This document shows positions 34,536-46,616 of a stretch of 64,000 nucleotides of DNA, in pieces. A model generated the notes under the pieces. That model searched no databases. It saw only the letters and a program-made list of their open reading frames with translations, and was not told where the DNA came from. Both the position numbers and the translations under genes were made by a program. Origin of the DNA: Brugia malayi (lineage: Eukaryota > Nematoda > Chromadorea > Rhabditida > Onchocercidae); assembly GCF_000002995.4 (NCBI RefSeq), contig NW_025062476.1, positions 9,980,501-10,044,500 on the forward strand, in the 5' to 3' direction. Numbering within the stretch: the first letter of the stretch is position 1; the number at the start of each line of letters is the position of its first letter.

Positions 34536-37483
34536 ATGTCGAAACGAAAGGTATTACTGATGGGGAAAAGTGGTTCTGGTAAAACTTCAATGCGTTCCAT
34601 CATATTTGCCAATTATATTGCGCGTGATACAAATCGTCTTGGACCAACGATGGAGGTGGAACATGCTCATGTTCGGTTAGTTCTTTCTCTTCCCTCGAAG
34701 TTGTAAGAAAATTTGAACTTTTAGTATCGTCGTGATTACAAATACGTCTTTCAGTGATTATAAAGGTGCACTTTGCATTTTGTCAGTAACTTATTTCTGT
34801 TTCTAAACAGTCCTTCCAAACATAGCTGTTTTATTATCTATAGCTGGAATAGGTAAAAATAACTTGATTAATGACATATATTTATTCGTTAGTTGTAGGT
34901 GCAGTTTCCAATAATGAACGAAACGAATTACATTTTAAAAGAAAAAAACTTGAGTTTAAAAAATCCCTGAGTTTAACTATATATTTTTTTTCTACTTACT
35001 TATATTTCTACTTACAATGCTTCCAACTGCAGGTTTTTGGGTAATCTGGTATTGCATCTTTGGGATTGTGGTGGTCAAGAAGCATTTATGGAGAATTACT
35101 TAGCTTCACAGAAAGATCAAATCTTCAAAAATGTTCAGGCATCTATTCTGTTTTACTAATTGCAAAGCTAAAGTTTGGTTTATCTTAAATCATTAAAATT
35201 GCTGTAATGACAGTTACTTAAGCGGTTAACGGTGAAAGCTTAACTTTCTTTACTTTTATGTTGAAGTGTTAACACCCAGCATTGCTCAACGGTCTCTTTA
35301 TTTCTTTCTGTGTTTAGGTACTAATATATGTATTCGACGTAGAAAGTCGTGAAATGGAAAAGGATTATCGATATTATCAATCATGTCTGGAAGCGCTGAT
35401 TCAGAACTCACCAAATGCCAAAGTATTCTGTTTAATACATAAAATGGACTTGGTTTCTGAAGAACACAAAGATCAGGTGGGCAGTTGTGTTGATCTATAA
35501 AATAATTCGAGTCCCACCTGATTTTAGCAAGATTTGAAATATTTTTGGTAGCTAGTTTCTTTTGACTTTACTTTGCTACATTAGAATTGGCACACTCAAT
35601 AGAAATAACTTTTGCAGAAATTAGAGTAATTCAGAGGCTTCACATTTGTTGGATTTAACTTACATTTCTGTAGAGACAGGCATAACTCTATGTGTTTCCT
35701 GATCTTTTTCTTTTCTTCATTTAATTGCTTGTTCCATACAACAGAGATGGATGACTTTATGCAGTTTGAGTTTGGTGTTTTAGGTATTCGCAGAGAAGGA
35801 ACGAGATATAATGTCTAGATCAAAACTTGCTGCTGAAAAATTTGGTCATGATAACGTCGTGAGACAGTGTTACCGATCATCAATCTGGGATGAAACGCTT
35901 TACAAGGTATATTTTCTTGCTAGCTTTATTTTTCCCCAACGTAACTTCTGTAAGTTTCAAAACTAAAACGCTTTCTACTCAGGCTTGGTCGGCGATCGTT
36001 TGTCATTTAGTACCAAATGTTGCATCAATGGAAGCCAGATTAAAACAGTTTGCTGTGATATTGGACGCTGACGAAGTTGGTCCTATAATTTTTATTCCAT
36101 ATGCAATATTTTACTCAGAAAAAGAAAATTTTTAGAGCTTTTGTATAGTGATAAAATAATGTATAAGCTTAATGTACCAATCATGTGAATCTGGGACGAT
36201 TTCTCGGTTGTTCTTTAATCAAATACTTCTCCATGTTTTTAGCTTTTGCAGATTCCAAATCTTTAAAAATGATGGTCTGTAGTATATTTGAGCTGGTATT
36301 ATTAGCATTTTGCAGGTACTATTATTCGAAAAGGCAACTTTCCTTGTGATAGCACAAGCACAAATCGTCCAGCATAATGACGTTCACCGTTTTGAAAAAG
36401 TTTCAAACATTATCAAGCAATTCAAACTGTCATGCAGGTTCTGTGTTTTAGTTATTACTAAAAAAAATATGTGATATAATGACGCAATCTAATACCTATC
36501 ATGCTGATAAAGTTTCTTTTTGAATGCTCCTCATTATCTTGTCTCTTTTTGTCTACTCGTGGTTAATGTTTATTTATTCCATTCCCAGTGTTCCTGGCTT
36601 GACATTTTTATGAAGTATTTGGTGCATTTTCTAACTTAGATATCACTTTAAAGCAGAAAATTCTTTGTTAATCATTTCCTTTTGTCTAAGTTTACTTGCT
36701 ACTTTAAGGAATCAGTAGTCTGATCTCTTTCATTTTCACTCTATAATTTGTAATTAAATTAAGTTATTCTTTATTGATGTATTTTCGAAATACTCGAACC
36801 TTACCAAACTCGGATATAAAGGAAATCTATAGACTCCAAACTAATAACTCTATATAACATTTTTTATTTAATTTTTTTAAATGTAGAGTTTAATTTAAAA
36901 AAATTTTTTGAGAAATTTACGGATAATTCATTGTTGTAGCAAGCTGGGTTCCCAGTTTGAATGTATGTGTGTGCGGAATAGTAAATTTGCCGTATTTATT
37001 GATAGCTTTACCTGCAATACATTTATTATGGTGGTACTATCGGATGCAACTGTTTGTAAGTTATCCTTATTAACATGTGTTAACATTGCTAAGTTTTCTA
37101 GATGAAGAAAGGAAATCATTTCATCTTTTCAGTGAGCGTTGCTTTTATCAAGCAAAAAAAAAAAAAAGATATATATCATCTTGTGTCATTAGCTGTTTGC
37201 TCGGAACCGAGGAATTTAAGATTCATTAAATCGCACAAATATTTGACTGGAACAAATAGCAAATCAATCAACAAATAAGATTAAAACAATATTTTTTACA
37301 TAAAATTTGTAACAGTTGATTATTTGGACTGTAATCATGATGGATGTAAGGATGCTTCTTCAGTAATCCATTTGTCAAATTATCATGAATTAGTTCAATC
37401 TAAAAAACTTTTTAGCATCTGCCGCAACGCTAATGAACATAAGGAATGCTCGGAAACATTTCGAAAAACTAGAAGCTCGGTAG
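34536..37483 (+). CDS. raga-1: Ras-related GTP-binding protein A (RagA)
   Basis: Eight exons: 34536-34675, 35033-35138, 35318-35476, 35784-35906, 35983-36075, 36316-36437, 36940-37055 and 37416-37483; 308 aa (human RagA 313). Rag GTPases pair as A/B with C/D at the lysosome and recruit TORC1 when amino acids are present. Visible marks: P-loop GKSGSGKT at 10-17, switch region [20 protein letters not shown] at 57-62, [37 protein letters not shown] at 123-126, [14 protein letters not shown] [12 protein letters not shown], and the C-terminal roadblock-like half with [17 protein letters not shown] and [15 protein letters not shown]. Intron 2 appears to use a GC donor (CAG|GCATCT). A TTTGTAG acceptor just upstream of the ATG could accept a spliced leader. 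Identity is near certain. Confidence 0.97.
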
Positions 37484-38528
37484 CGGTCAAAGTTCTTCAA
37501 CATACACACTGCCATACTTCACTTTCATCTATTTCCCGCTATGGAACGAGCTAGTATTTTGTATCATAATGGATTGAGCTGAATTATCACAGCTTGAAAT
37601 GATATCTCAACTTACATCATATTTTATTACTATCTACTATGACATTGTTTTTGGTGTCATGTTCTTCAGTGCTAACATTATTTTATTTCCAGCTTGCTAT
37701 GAATTGTAACTGCAGTGGCTTGAAACATGCTTATGTGGCTGTTTATCTACACAATTTCTTGGTTTTTCTTTTGTCATAACTTTTTCATTACAACTTTTTG
37801 ATCTCTTTTTTTTCTGATGGATATTTCTGGATTGTCAAATCTATTTTTTGTATTCGCCACCGTTTAGTGTAAGTTGTAATTTTCTTGTTTCTGATACAAG
37901 TGAAGTTGGTTCCAAAATGATTTTAATTTCCGAGCTGCAAAGTGGGCTACATACCTCAATTCTATGAAGCGGTACTAACAATTTTTGTCCTCGTCTTTAC
38001 TTTTTATTGATGTGTTTTAGACTTACATCCTGATTTTGGATTTGAATATTGTATTTATTTATTTAAAATGAAACTGATGAAATTAAGCTGTTGTACTATA
38101 AGTTCTCCTTATGTTTTCATTTCAACACCTCAAGTTTTTCGTGTTTGCGGTGCCTCAGAAATCAAAGTCTAGTGTAGGAATTCTTGTCATTAGTAAATTT
38201 CTCAGGATAAAGACTAGTTAGCAACATGTGTATTGCTATGCATAATCATGTAATTATGCATGACCGTGTTTTTTTAATAAACTGTACTATATATTTTTAG
38301 CAAAATTTTTATTATCACTTGTTCGGATCAATAAATATAATTTACAAGATTTCAAAATTATCAGGTTTTGGGACTTATACGGAACATTAAATGTGTATCA
38401 CGATTTCTATAAAATATATTGTTGCATTAAATCTAACTTTTAGTTCATATTTTTTTTTTTTGCAGATTTAATTAGTACGACGAAGAAATATTGCTGGTTC
38501 TTTCTGATGGTTTAGTCGCTTTTTAGGG
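37484..38528. other. Intergenic between RagA and TMEM201
   Basis: About 1 kb of AT-rich sequence. A small palindrome (ATGCATAAT…ATTATGCAT) lies near 38238-38262. A TTTTAG acceptor two bases before the TMEM201 ATG (38521-38526) suggests trans-splicing of the downstream gene, so a shared operon with RagA is possible. Confidence 0.5.
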
Positions 38529-41500
38529 ATGGTAGGGGACGTATCATTCTGGAGTGTTGGATCTGTAATTATTCCTAGTGCTCTTATTTCTTATTTCCTA
38601 TATCATATCATTAGGTACGTTGTAGTCGAAAACTTTTATGTAATTATTTATAAAGTATATATTAAAGAAATCAATTTATATTTTGTTGGAATTATTTCTT
38701 ATCATAAACAAAATTTATTGCAGGCCATTTTGGAAAGCGACGGTAAATTGTTGGTTTTGTAATGAAAATATCCGTGTCTCTTATCACAGTCAAAATGCAT
38801 TTATTTGTCCTAAATGTGGACAGTATAATGGTTTCAAGGATGATGGAGATTACGATCGGTTCATTCCAGAGCAAAAATATGAATTTCTAAATCCGACACC
38901 TAAAAAAATGGTTTTTCTATTGAGAATTAATGAACTTTACTTGGCTTAAAAGTGTAAATAAATTACTGGCTTATCACAATATCTTAAGTGCTTTTGTATC
39001 TACATAGGTTAGACCAGTATTTGCTGTACTCTGAAATATGGTAAAGCAATTATGGTAATGATTAATTTAAATATTGTCCTATTTTAACTCTTTCCTTTTG
39101 AATAATGTTAAAACACTTGCACCTGAATTTAGGTTTGGTTTTAATGTCACCAAACATAGTTCGATTTAGTTCAAGACATTTTTTGTCCGTAATATCTTCG
39201 TTTTGTAATTCATTAAATCTCTTTTTAATCTATTTTCATTATTAGCAATATATCGACAACAATAAAATGAATGAAAGTGCAGAATCAGTCACCAATAGCA
39301 GTTTATGTCAAGAATGCAACATGCAGCAAGCGCGTATTCAATCACAAATTAACAAATTTGAACCTCGAAATGAGGTTTTTTTCTTCACGTTTAACTTTAT
39401 ATTCTTTCGTCTCTGTTCTGAGATTTTGTAGTAAATGGCGACTGCGCGTTAATAATATTCTATACATCACTTTTTTTCTTTTTTAATTTTTAATATAACT
39501 GTGCAATTTGAGGCAAATTTTGATGGCGAATTCGAAGTTTATAAAGCACGTTTACGTAGGAGCTACCCGCTCTGCAGTAATTGTGAACAAGTCGTGCAAA
39601 GAAAATTGGAACTCGACAAGGTCGCTTTATATATTCCATAGTTCATTTCCACTGTTCGTACTTTAGTGGATTAGAAGAGAAATTTTAGGAATTTGAGTCA
39701 AAAAGTTGGTTTTAATTTTCTTGAAATAGTTCAGATAACTTGAGGGATAAGGAAAAGATATCGCGTCTTATCTTTTATTGCTGCACAGTAATAATAGATA
39801 GATAGATAGATAGTAATAATAATAAATAATAACAAAAATAATAATACTGCGATATTAAATCTTCTGATTTTAAAGAGTTTAAGGGGAAAAAAAAAAATTA
39901 CACTTTTGATATAATTGTCTGTTTTTCTCTTTTATTGTTTCGTTTTAAGAAATTTGGTTTAAATCAACTCAATTGCAATGCTCCCATCTCTACTCCTACC
40001 TATCGTTATAATCAACTTTCACAGAAATACTCTGAGGTACTTTCATTTTAATTTCAAGTTTTTCAAAGGAGTTTCTACAGGATACAACTGAGCAATGATA
40101 TGTGAGCTAGGTAATTAAAAATAAAATTTCAAAGATTATGGATGAAATATAGTTGCAAAATTTTAATTGTAATTTTCTAATACAAAAAACATTCTAAGAA
40201 TGCAGCTTTCCTTCGTGTAACTTTGATATCATTTTAATATTTGATTTATAGATCAGTGAAGTACGACGGCGTAGGCAGAGCTACCGACATCGTCGTGCAG
40301 CACTCTTTAACTGTGGACCTCTCTCGAATTGTTTAAATATAGTCACATTTTCTATTTCATGTTGTCTTTTCATTGTTTATTTGCTGCAGCTGCAGAACAA
40401 TACCACTACTTATGTGAGTTTTAATATTTTCAAATATTTGCGATTACCCTTTCGTTAAAATAATTATCACATTTTGTTTTGAACGAAACTGCCAATTGAA
40501 AATTACAGACAACGTATTTCAAATGGTCTGTTTTTAGTTGTTCGAATTGATTCAGTTGTTGCCATGTTACTTTCTGTCTTCGTGGATACCATTTCTGATG
40601 TCCCATGTTTCGAAGATAATTCTCCTTGGTCTCGGTTCGCATATTATCTCAGTAATTGTAATGCATGCTCGACGATCCTTGCCTGATATTGTCTCACTCT
40701 TTATTTGGTTAGTATCCTGCTTTGCAATGATTGTTATGAAGTGTACTGGTTTTTTCAAGAATATTTTTTATTTCTTTAAATATTTAACAAATTTTTACTG
40801 CTTTTACAATGAGTCTCCAAAGCAGTTTTCATAATGTTCTGTTGCTAATTGACACTACAGTAAGTTGGAAATGTGGTTTTGCACTACTATGTTCTACGTC
40901 GTGTATTTAATATTGATTAATATTTCTTAATATTTAATGTTAATTAATTTCGTAGTTTAATATAGCATCGTTTTTCTATTCAAAATATTTACTTTGCAGT
41001 TTTTAGTTATTAATAATTGTGTTTAACACAATTATCAATAACTAATAGTAATTGTTAGAATGAATGCTAATTTTAGGTGCGTGTTATTATTCCTAAAGAG
41101 TAATGGAGGTGATAAACAGGAACTGCTTCTTCCGCAGTTAAGTTTCGTGTCTATACTGTGCATAGTTTCATTCGCTGTTGCTTTTTTTCCTCGAAAATTA
41201 TTGCATCGAAAACGGCCGAATAGCATCATACAAAGGTAGTTATTAATATTTGCTAGCTTCAGTTTTAAAAATAGTTCTCATTTATAATGATAACTGCTTG
41301 ATTTATAATCATTATGAACATTTCCGGCATGCAAAGACTTTTCTAGTTGTATTACGTTTGTTCAATAATTCATCTTATGCTACGAAATTCTTAGTTTTAA
41401 TCGACACAAAAAAAAATTTTAGTGTCAAATTTAAAAAAAAAAAATGAGACGTGGAAGTACTTAGATTCACCTTTTAAATGACCGTGTTTTACTGTTAGTT

Positions 41501-42223
41501 AACGTTGGCTCATAAAGGAATCAATATTCATCCATTTAGTAGCGCATACTTTTACATAATGGCAATAAATATGAGTTATTTAATACGTAAGGATGTGTGA
41601 TATTTCAGTGCGTTCTCAATTGCAAGTACTCCATTATCACAGTGTAGTACTCTATCCGCGCATACTAGTACGAGTATATCCTTTTCTGAAAATGCACGAG
41701 ATAGAACTCTCCCATTACACGAATCAACACCTGCAAGAGAATTGGGAAAACTTTTCAATTCCTTGTCGCTTGGTGATAATTTGAGTCCTTTCAAAAGGCC
41801 ACCAATTTTACAACAACGTCGTGGTAATACTTTGAAATAAATTGTATTTTTTAAATTTCCTTTTCCATGTTTTTGTTAATCATTATATGCAAATCTCAAT
41901 AAATGAGGGACTTTTACCATAATTTCGTTAATAAGCGCATAACTTTCAAAGGTCCTTTCGATTCTATGAAGAAACCGGTATTGGCAGAACCTCGTTTACG
42001 AATTCGTGATGCACGAGAGGGATTCTTTTTGGATAGTGATGTGCATCTTCCTTCCTCACGCTACGTGAGGTCATTTGCTCCGTCAACGGTAACATCAGTG
42101 AGTTTGATACCTGGTTCATCGAAATTTACATTATTTAATATCATTTGTGTGTTGGGGATGCTATTAAGTTTAGCTTTAAATGTTTTCATGTTTTGTAAAC
42201 TGCTTTATTCTTCGAAATCATGA
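38529..42223 (+). CDS. samp-1: TMEM201/SAMP1 (NET5), inner nuclear membrane protein
   Basis: Ten exons: 38529-38614, 38724-38910, 39246-39374, 39513-39620, 39950-40036, 40252-40413, 40538-40707, 41077-41235, 41609-41823 and 41952-42223; 524 aa. Family members sit in the inner nuclear membrane and link LINC complexes and lamins to nuclear positioning. N-terminal helix (about 8-27), then the Ima1 N-terminal zinc-binding domain: NCWFC (C38, C41), ICPKCGQYNGF (C57, C60), GDYDRFIPEQ, and later LCQEC and PLCSNC pairs. Further membrane segments are LNIVTFSISCCLFIVYLL, FELIQLLPCYFLSSWIPFL, KIILLGLGSHIISVIV, SLFIWCVLLFL and LSFVSILCIVSFAVAFF, then a Ser-rich region, and a last helix FNIICVLGMLLSLALNVFM near the C-terminus. 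The domain with human-like NCWFCN…GDYN spacing makes identity clear; acceptors at 39512 and 41951 are atypical. Confidence 0.9.
41003..41045. repeat. 21-bp inverted repeat in TMEM201 intron 7
   Basis: Arms 41003-41023 and 41025-41045 (core AATAATTGTGTT) pair with one G-T mismatch around a single base, just before the acceptor of exon 8. Confidence 0.8.
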
Positions 42224-42805
42224 ATATCGTTATTGTTTATTAGGCAATATAGTTAAATCTGTATCACTTTATTTACTAGATTTCATGTTATTAAATGATA
42301 GGTAATGAATGCCAACGAATATTATTGGTATTAAAAGCATTGCGGTAAGAACAAAAACGAATGAATGATTAAATGAAATGATATTTAATTTTTAGAAGAG
42401 GTATTTCATAGTAGATAATACTATTTTGATCCCATGAGTTGGTTGATTTTTGTACAATTTTTTTTTTTTTTTTTGCATATTTTTACAATTTACTGGTATT
42501 TTGAGCGAAAATATAGAATAAAAGGATTAAAATTTCAAATTCAGTTTTGAATATTTTGAATATATATTTGGGTGCAGAAATACTTGCTGTGTTCTATGTT
42601 CTGCTTGTTCATTTTTTTTAAGGACTATGAAGGCTACGTCACAGTTTGTGACTTTTGCATATTTTCATGTTGTTTTTTTTTTTGAATAAGATCCCAGTGA
42701 TTTTTTTTTAACGGCTGTTATTGTTTTTTGGTTAGTTCCGATGTTATTGCTCTGTCACTGTTCTTCATTGCTCTTTTAGTTCCAATGTTATTGCTCTCTT
42801 ATTGC

Positions 42806-42840
42806 TCTTGAGGAAAGAGGTAAAACCTCTTTTCTCAAGA
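42806..42840. repeat. 16-bp inverted repeat
   Basis: Arms TCTTGAGGAAAGAGGT and ACCTCTTTTCTCAAGA with spacer AAA and one G-T pair, about 580 bp after the TMEM201 stop. An RNA made from either strand could fold into a stable stem. Confidence 0.8.
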
Positions 42841-43937
42841 AATATTTGTGAAATGAATGATTTATTTGTTTTATGACTGAAGTAGTAGCTTTTTAACTAT
42901 CGATATGGAATCAAATGGGTCAATAGAATCAATTTAAGATGATTGGAATTCTCGAATATATAAATGATTATTATAGAAAACAAAATTATAATATCAATGT
43001 AAGGAAGAGAATGCATATTTGAAATAGTCGATAGTACTGCCCTTATGATGTCCCCAATCATTTATTCACATTTCATTTTTGTCATGTTCTATGGGCATAG
43101 TTGGATCTATCTCCATAGAGTTTTATTTCAGTAACCGACTTCCCCATAACGGTAGCACTGCGGACTAAATCTATGGCCAACTTTTTCAATTGTAGCATTA
43201 TTGCAACTATTTCCAACAAAAGCGGTTTATTCTCGAAGAAGGTAACATTTCGAAATATTATTATTTCAAAAAAAAAAAAACGACTATAATGTAGATATAC
43301 GAATTGATTTAAACTGATGTTATTTGATAGGGATATTTTTCTAATGAGTTTAAGAAAATAATAGAATTGAATAATGAGCATCGATGAGTAATAATTTGTG
43401 GATGTTCTTTTCATTTAAATATATTTGTCTCTGAATTATTTTCATGATGCAGAAATCCTGAAATAATGAAGTAAGATAGTTACTATTCGCTATATATAGT
43501 ATTTGTATGGCAGTAATAGAATACAATAAATACTATAAGTCCTGACACTTAACTGAGGACAGGTGCTTCCTCTCAATGCTGTAATGAGAGAAATAATAAA
43601 ATCTATGGACGAATTAGACAAATAATATCAAAAACATAGAAAGATTAATGCAGACTGGGCTATGCAGCTTTATAGGTCGTTAAATCTTCTGCAAAGATAA
43701 AAAGAACTGCTAATAGTTAGAGGAAGAAACCGTAAACAGTGCAAAAGAATTTGAAGGAAGAACAACTTAAAGTGAGGGTACTACTGTACAATATGGAAGC
43801 AGTTGAAGAGTTAGAAGGTAGACTGATGATCTAAGGTTAAAGGAATTGGTCAAGGTCAGCCATGCAGGTGAATATGCTATTGGGAGTTGTGGAGAATTGT
43901 CCGATAATTTCCTTTACTAATCTATTTTAATGCCCTC

Positions 43938-43943
43938 TTTATT
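43938..43943 (-). terminator. Poly(A) signal AATAAA for the metallothionein-like gene
   Basis: AATAAA on the minus strand about 62 nt downstream of the stop codon at 44005-44007. Confidence 0.5.
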
Positions 43944-44004
43944 AAATTGAATTCCAATGACTTACAAAAATAAAAAATCTACCGAGACTCATCGATTAAT
44001 TCCA

Positions 44005-45679
44005 TCACTTCTCCGAATGGCAATGCTGCTTGTTGCTTCCTTCAGCGCAACATTTACCCATCATGGCATCCTCATGGTCTTTCTCTTGATGGGTACCAGT
44101 ACTGCCACCATGGCATGATCCCACACCTAACATGTAGGAAGTACCATAGAACCAGGAAAAATATATCATTGAAATAAAATGAAATCATATTTTCTCACTT
44201 ACTGAATATATTGAATCCCTTTCTAGGCAGCAGTTCAATTAACATGTTTATTGTATGCTTATGAGAGAGAAATGGAAATCATTTATGTTGTAGGGTCAAA
44301 AGGTCAACAACTACCATCTGCTTGCAAAAAATGACCAGGGGAAATTACCCGTTTAAAATAAACGCAAACCATCCTCAGTTATCTTTTTTGGATTATTATT
44401 TGCTACCAATTCGTTAACTTGAAGGTTATTAGATGAATGAGTATTCGCAATGTAGATTAGATGTGAACAACCGTTATTTTATGTTTCTTTAAACAATCCA
44501 AAAACGATCACTCAGATCTGAGAAATTATTGAGACTTATACGTGACGCGACTAACAAACAGATATGAAATGTCGTAAAAAGAAAAGCATTGTTGTGTAAT
44601 AAATACTCTCATGTACTATATTTAAATAAAAATACAAATTTTCAAATATTCTATCAATTTGCATAATATTTCGAAATGTAAAGAACCATCGAAGAGAAAA
44701 TTGCGCAGTATTTTTTTAGAAAAGTTATCCGGAATTTGATGAATGAAATTGTGAATTTAGCAATCTAATGTTCATACTATAAAAGCGCAAAGCATAAAAA
44801 TGATCGACTTACATTTCGATTTCCCAGCTGATTTATCGGGACATTCCTTACACGTGCATTGTTTTCCTTCATGACATCCTGCAAAAGATGGTAGAAATGA
44901 AGTGCTATTATGTTCCGCAAAGGGCGTATTGCAGATTAGTTCAGGCTTAGATTTCTAAAGTAAAAACTATTCTAGAATAGTACAGTGCGAATAAATGTCC
45001 TGGTATGAAATAAATTTTTTCCAGGTTTAAATAAGATAGTTCTAATGGATAAATATTGATTTAGCATAAAATCATGTAGAAAATCTCAATCAAAACTATT
45101 CGTAAAATGTTGAAATTTGATTGTTAATTTCCAAACTAAAAACTGATATTTTTGGATCACAAATTTACTTTTTAGAGATTACAAATAGAGCACATATCTT
45201 CTCTGAAGCACATCCCTTTATGGTTAATTTTCCTTTTCAGAGACTGAGAATGCAAGCTGTAACCGAAAAAAGCACAAAAGGTCAGAGGAGTGATCTGCGG
45301 ATGACCATCTGCATCAAAGGACAATTGGGGACATTTTTTTTTAATTAATTATCCTTGAGACAGAGCACCGTCATTACAGTGAATGGTTAGGAACTGAACC
45401 TTAACCTTTAAATCTCTTTTGGTCAATCTTATCCACAAGACAAATGTAAGATGCAATTAACAAAAATAACTGTTATAGCGTATTATCAATTAATAGAGCA
45501 GAAGGCAAGTAACATAGCAATAGCAACTCAACGAACTGTACTAATTAATTACTAGCTGTGAATTCATTCTCATCGATGGTACCGCTTTCAATGTAAATGA
45601 TTAACTTTAATAGTATGGAAATAGAAGGGAGATTAAATGCTGAAATGAAGTTAGTCATACCACATTTACACTTCGTCAT
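44005..45679 (-). CDS. Metallothionein-like Cys/His-rich small protein
   Basis: Three short exons on the minus strand, 45679-45661, 44878-44813 and 44126-44005, give 68 aa. All junctions are GT-AG, and phases 1 and 1 agree. The protein starts MTKCKCGCHEGKQCTCKEC, with Cys at 4, 6, 8, 14, 16, 19, 29, 33, 54, 55 and 64 and His at 9, 34, 41, 46, 63 and 65. The CxC, CxxC and CC pattern with no aromatic residues is typical of metallothioneins, which bind Zn, Cd or Cu in the cytosol. Eleven Cys is fewer than in the C. elegans MTL proteins I know, and the His content is high, so this is a divergent form. An AATAAA lies about 60 nt past the stop, and a TATATAAA lies upstream. Its exons are too short for simple ORF scans. 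Alternative: another small Cys-rich zinc protein. Confidence 0.75.
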
Positions 45680-45819
45680 ATTTGGTGATATACCACTGTA
45701 ATTGCTATCGACAAATCCACTATCAACAGAGCTGAAAATATGATAGTAATCAGTGAAGTTGGAAAAGAACGGTTGTCGTCTCTTCTTATTACTCTGTATA
45801 ACATGAGCGACGATTATTG

Positions 45820-45827
45820 TTTATATA
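45820..45827 (-). promoter_or_regulatory. TATA-box candidate of the metallothionein-like gene
   Basis: TATATAAA on the minus strand about 140 bp upstream of the ATG at 45679. A stress-inducible small gene would fit a TATA promoter. I found no clear metal-response element; GATA words nearby (GATAG/CTATC) are too short to weigh. Confidence 0.35.
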
Positions 45828-46475
45828 GAGAAAATGTTAACCTTATCATCATCATCATCATCACAAACTCTCCTTAGTTACACCCCTTTTCTCGCTCTTT
45901 CCTTTTTGATCAATTCAAATTTTATCAGCAAATCATACAAAGACTAGAAAACGAATCATAAAATGAATTAACATTCTATTAATAAAAATGAAAAATTAGA
46001 CTTTGTAATAGTTAATAATATTCACCTTATGCATTTTTTATTTAATTTCATGTTATCATTGCTCTGTTTTATATTGAGAAAGTACTGGTTATTATTATAT
46101 GAAAATGAATGATACGATGCAATGGGTTCCTCATTTCACTGCATTGTCCTTATTTTTTCGTTTAATTCATGTAGATAATGATGAGAATGATGGTAAGGAG
46201 AAAGATGGATGACAATATTCAGTGCAATTAATTCATAGGACAGCTGTTCACATTTTCCTCTTGCTTCCAACCAAATTAAATTTTAGTTGAATGTATTTGA
46301 CCAGAAACATTTGATGACATTGTTGACAACACGACGATAACTACATTCACCTTCTTCTTGAAAGCAGGATCAGGAAAAGTATGCATTTCCATGCCGGTTA
46401 GTAGCAGTTCATAATTCTTTTTCCCTTAAATTTTCTTTTGTTTATAACGTTATGTGCCAAAAACCATTAATGAGG

Positions 46476-46616
46476 GAATGAATTCATTTTTTTGCAATGA
46501 AATAAATATTTTATTGTTGAAAATACCGGTGAAATATAAAATTTTAGTAATGATTGAATGAATTCATTTTTTTCCAATGAAAGAAAGCATTTTATTGTTG
46601 AAATTACCGATGAAAT
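46476..46616. repeat. Imperfect tandem duplication, 80-bp period
   Basis: Copy 1 (46476-46537) and copy 2 (46556-46616) share GAATGAATTCATTTTTTT.CAATGAAA, TTTTATTGTTGAAA and TACCG.TGAAATA. No coding potential. Confidence 0.85.

Larger units (their letters stand above)
42224..44004. other. Intergenic, convergent TMEM201 and metallothionein-like genes
   Basis: AT-rich, no gene seen. Holds a local direct repeat (TTAG TTCC.ATGTTATTGCTCT, about 42733 and 42777) followed by a hairpin at 42806-42840 with 16-bp arms and one mismatch. The metallothionein gene's poly(A) signal lies at 43938-43943. Confidence 0.5.

Noticed and set aside
43082..43414. 110-codon minus-strand open frame
   Set aside because: AT-driven Phe/Ile/Tyr/Ser content, no homology that I recognise, no supporting exons.
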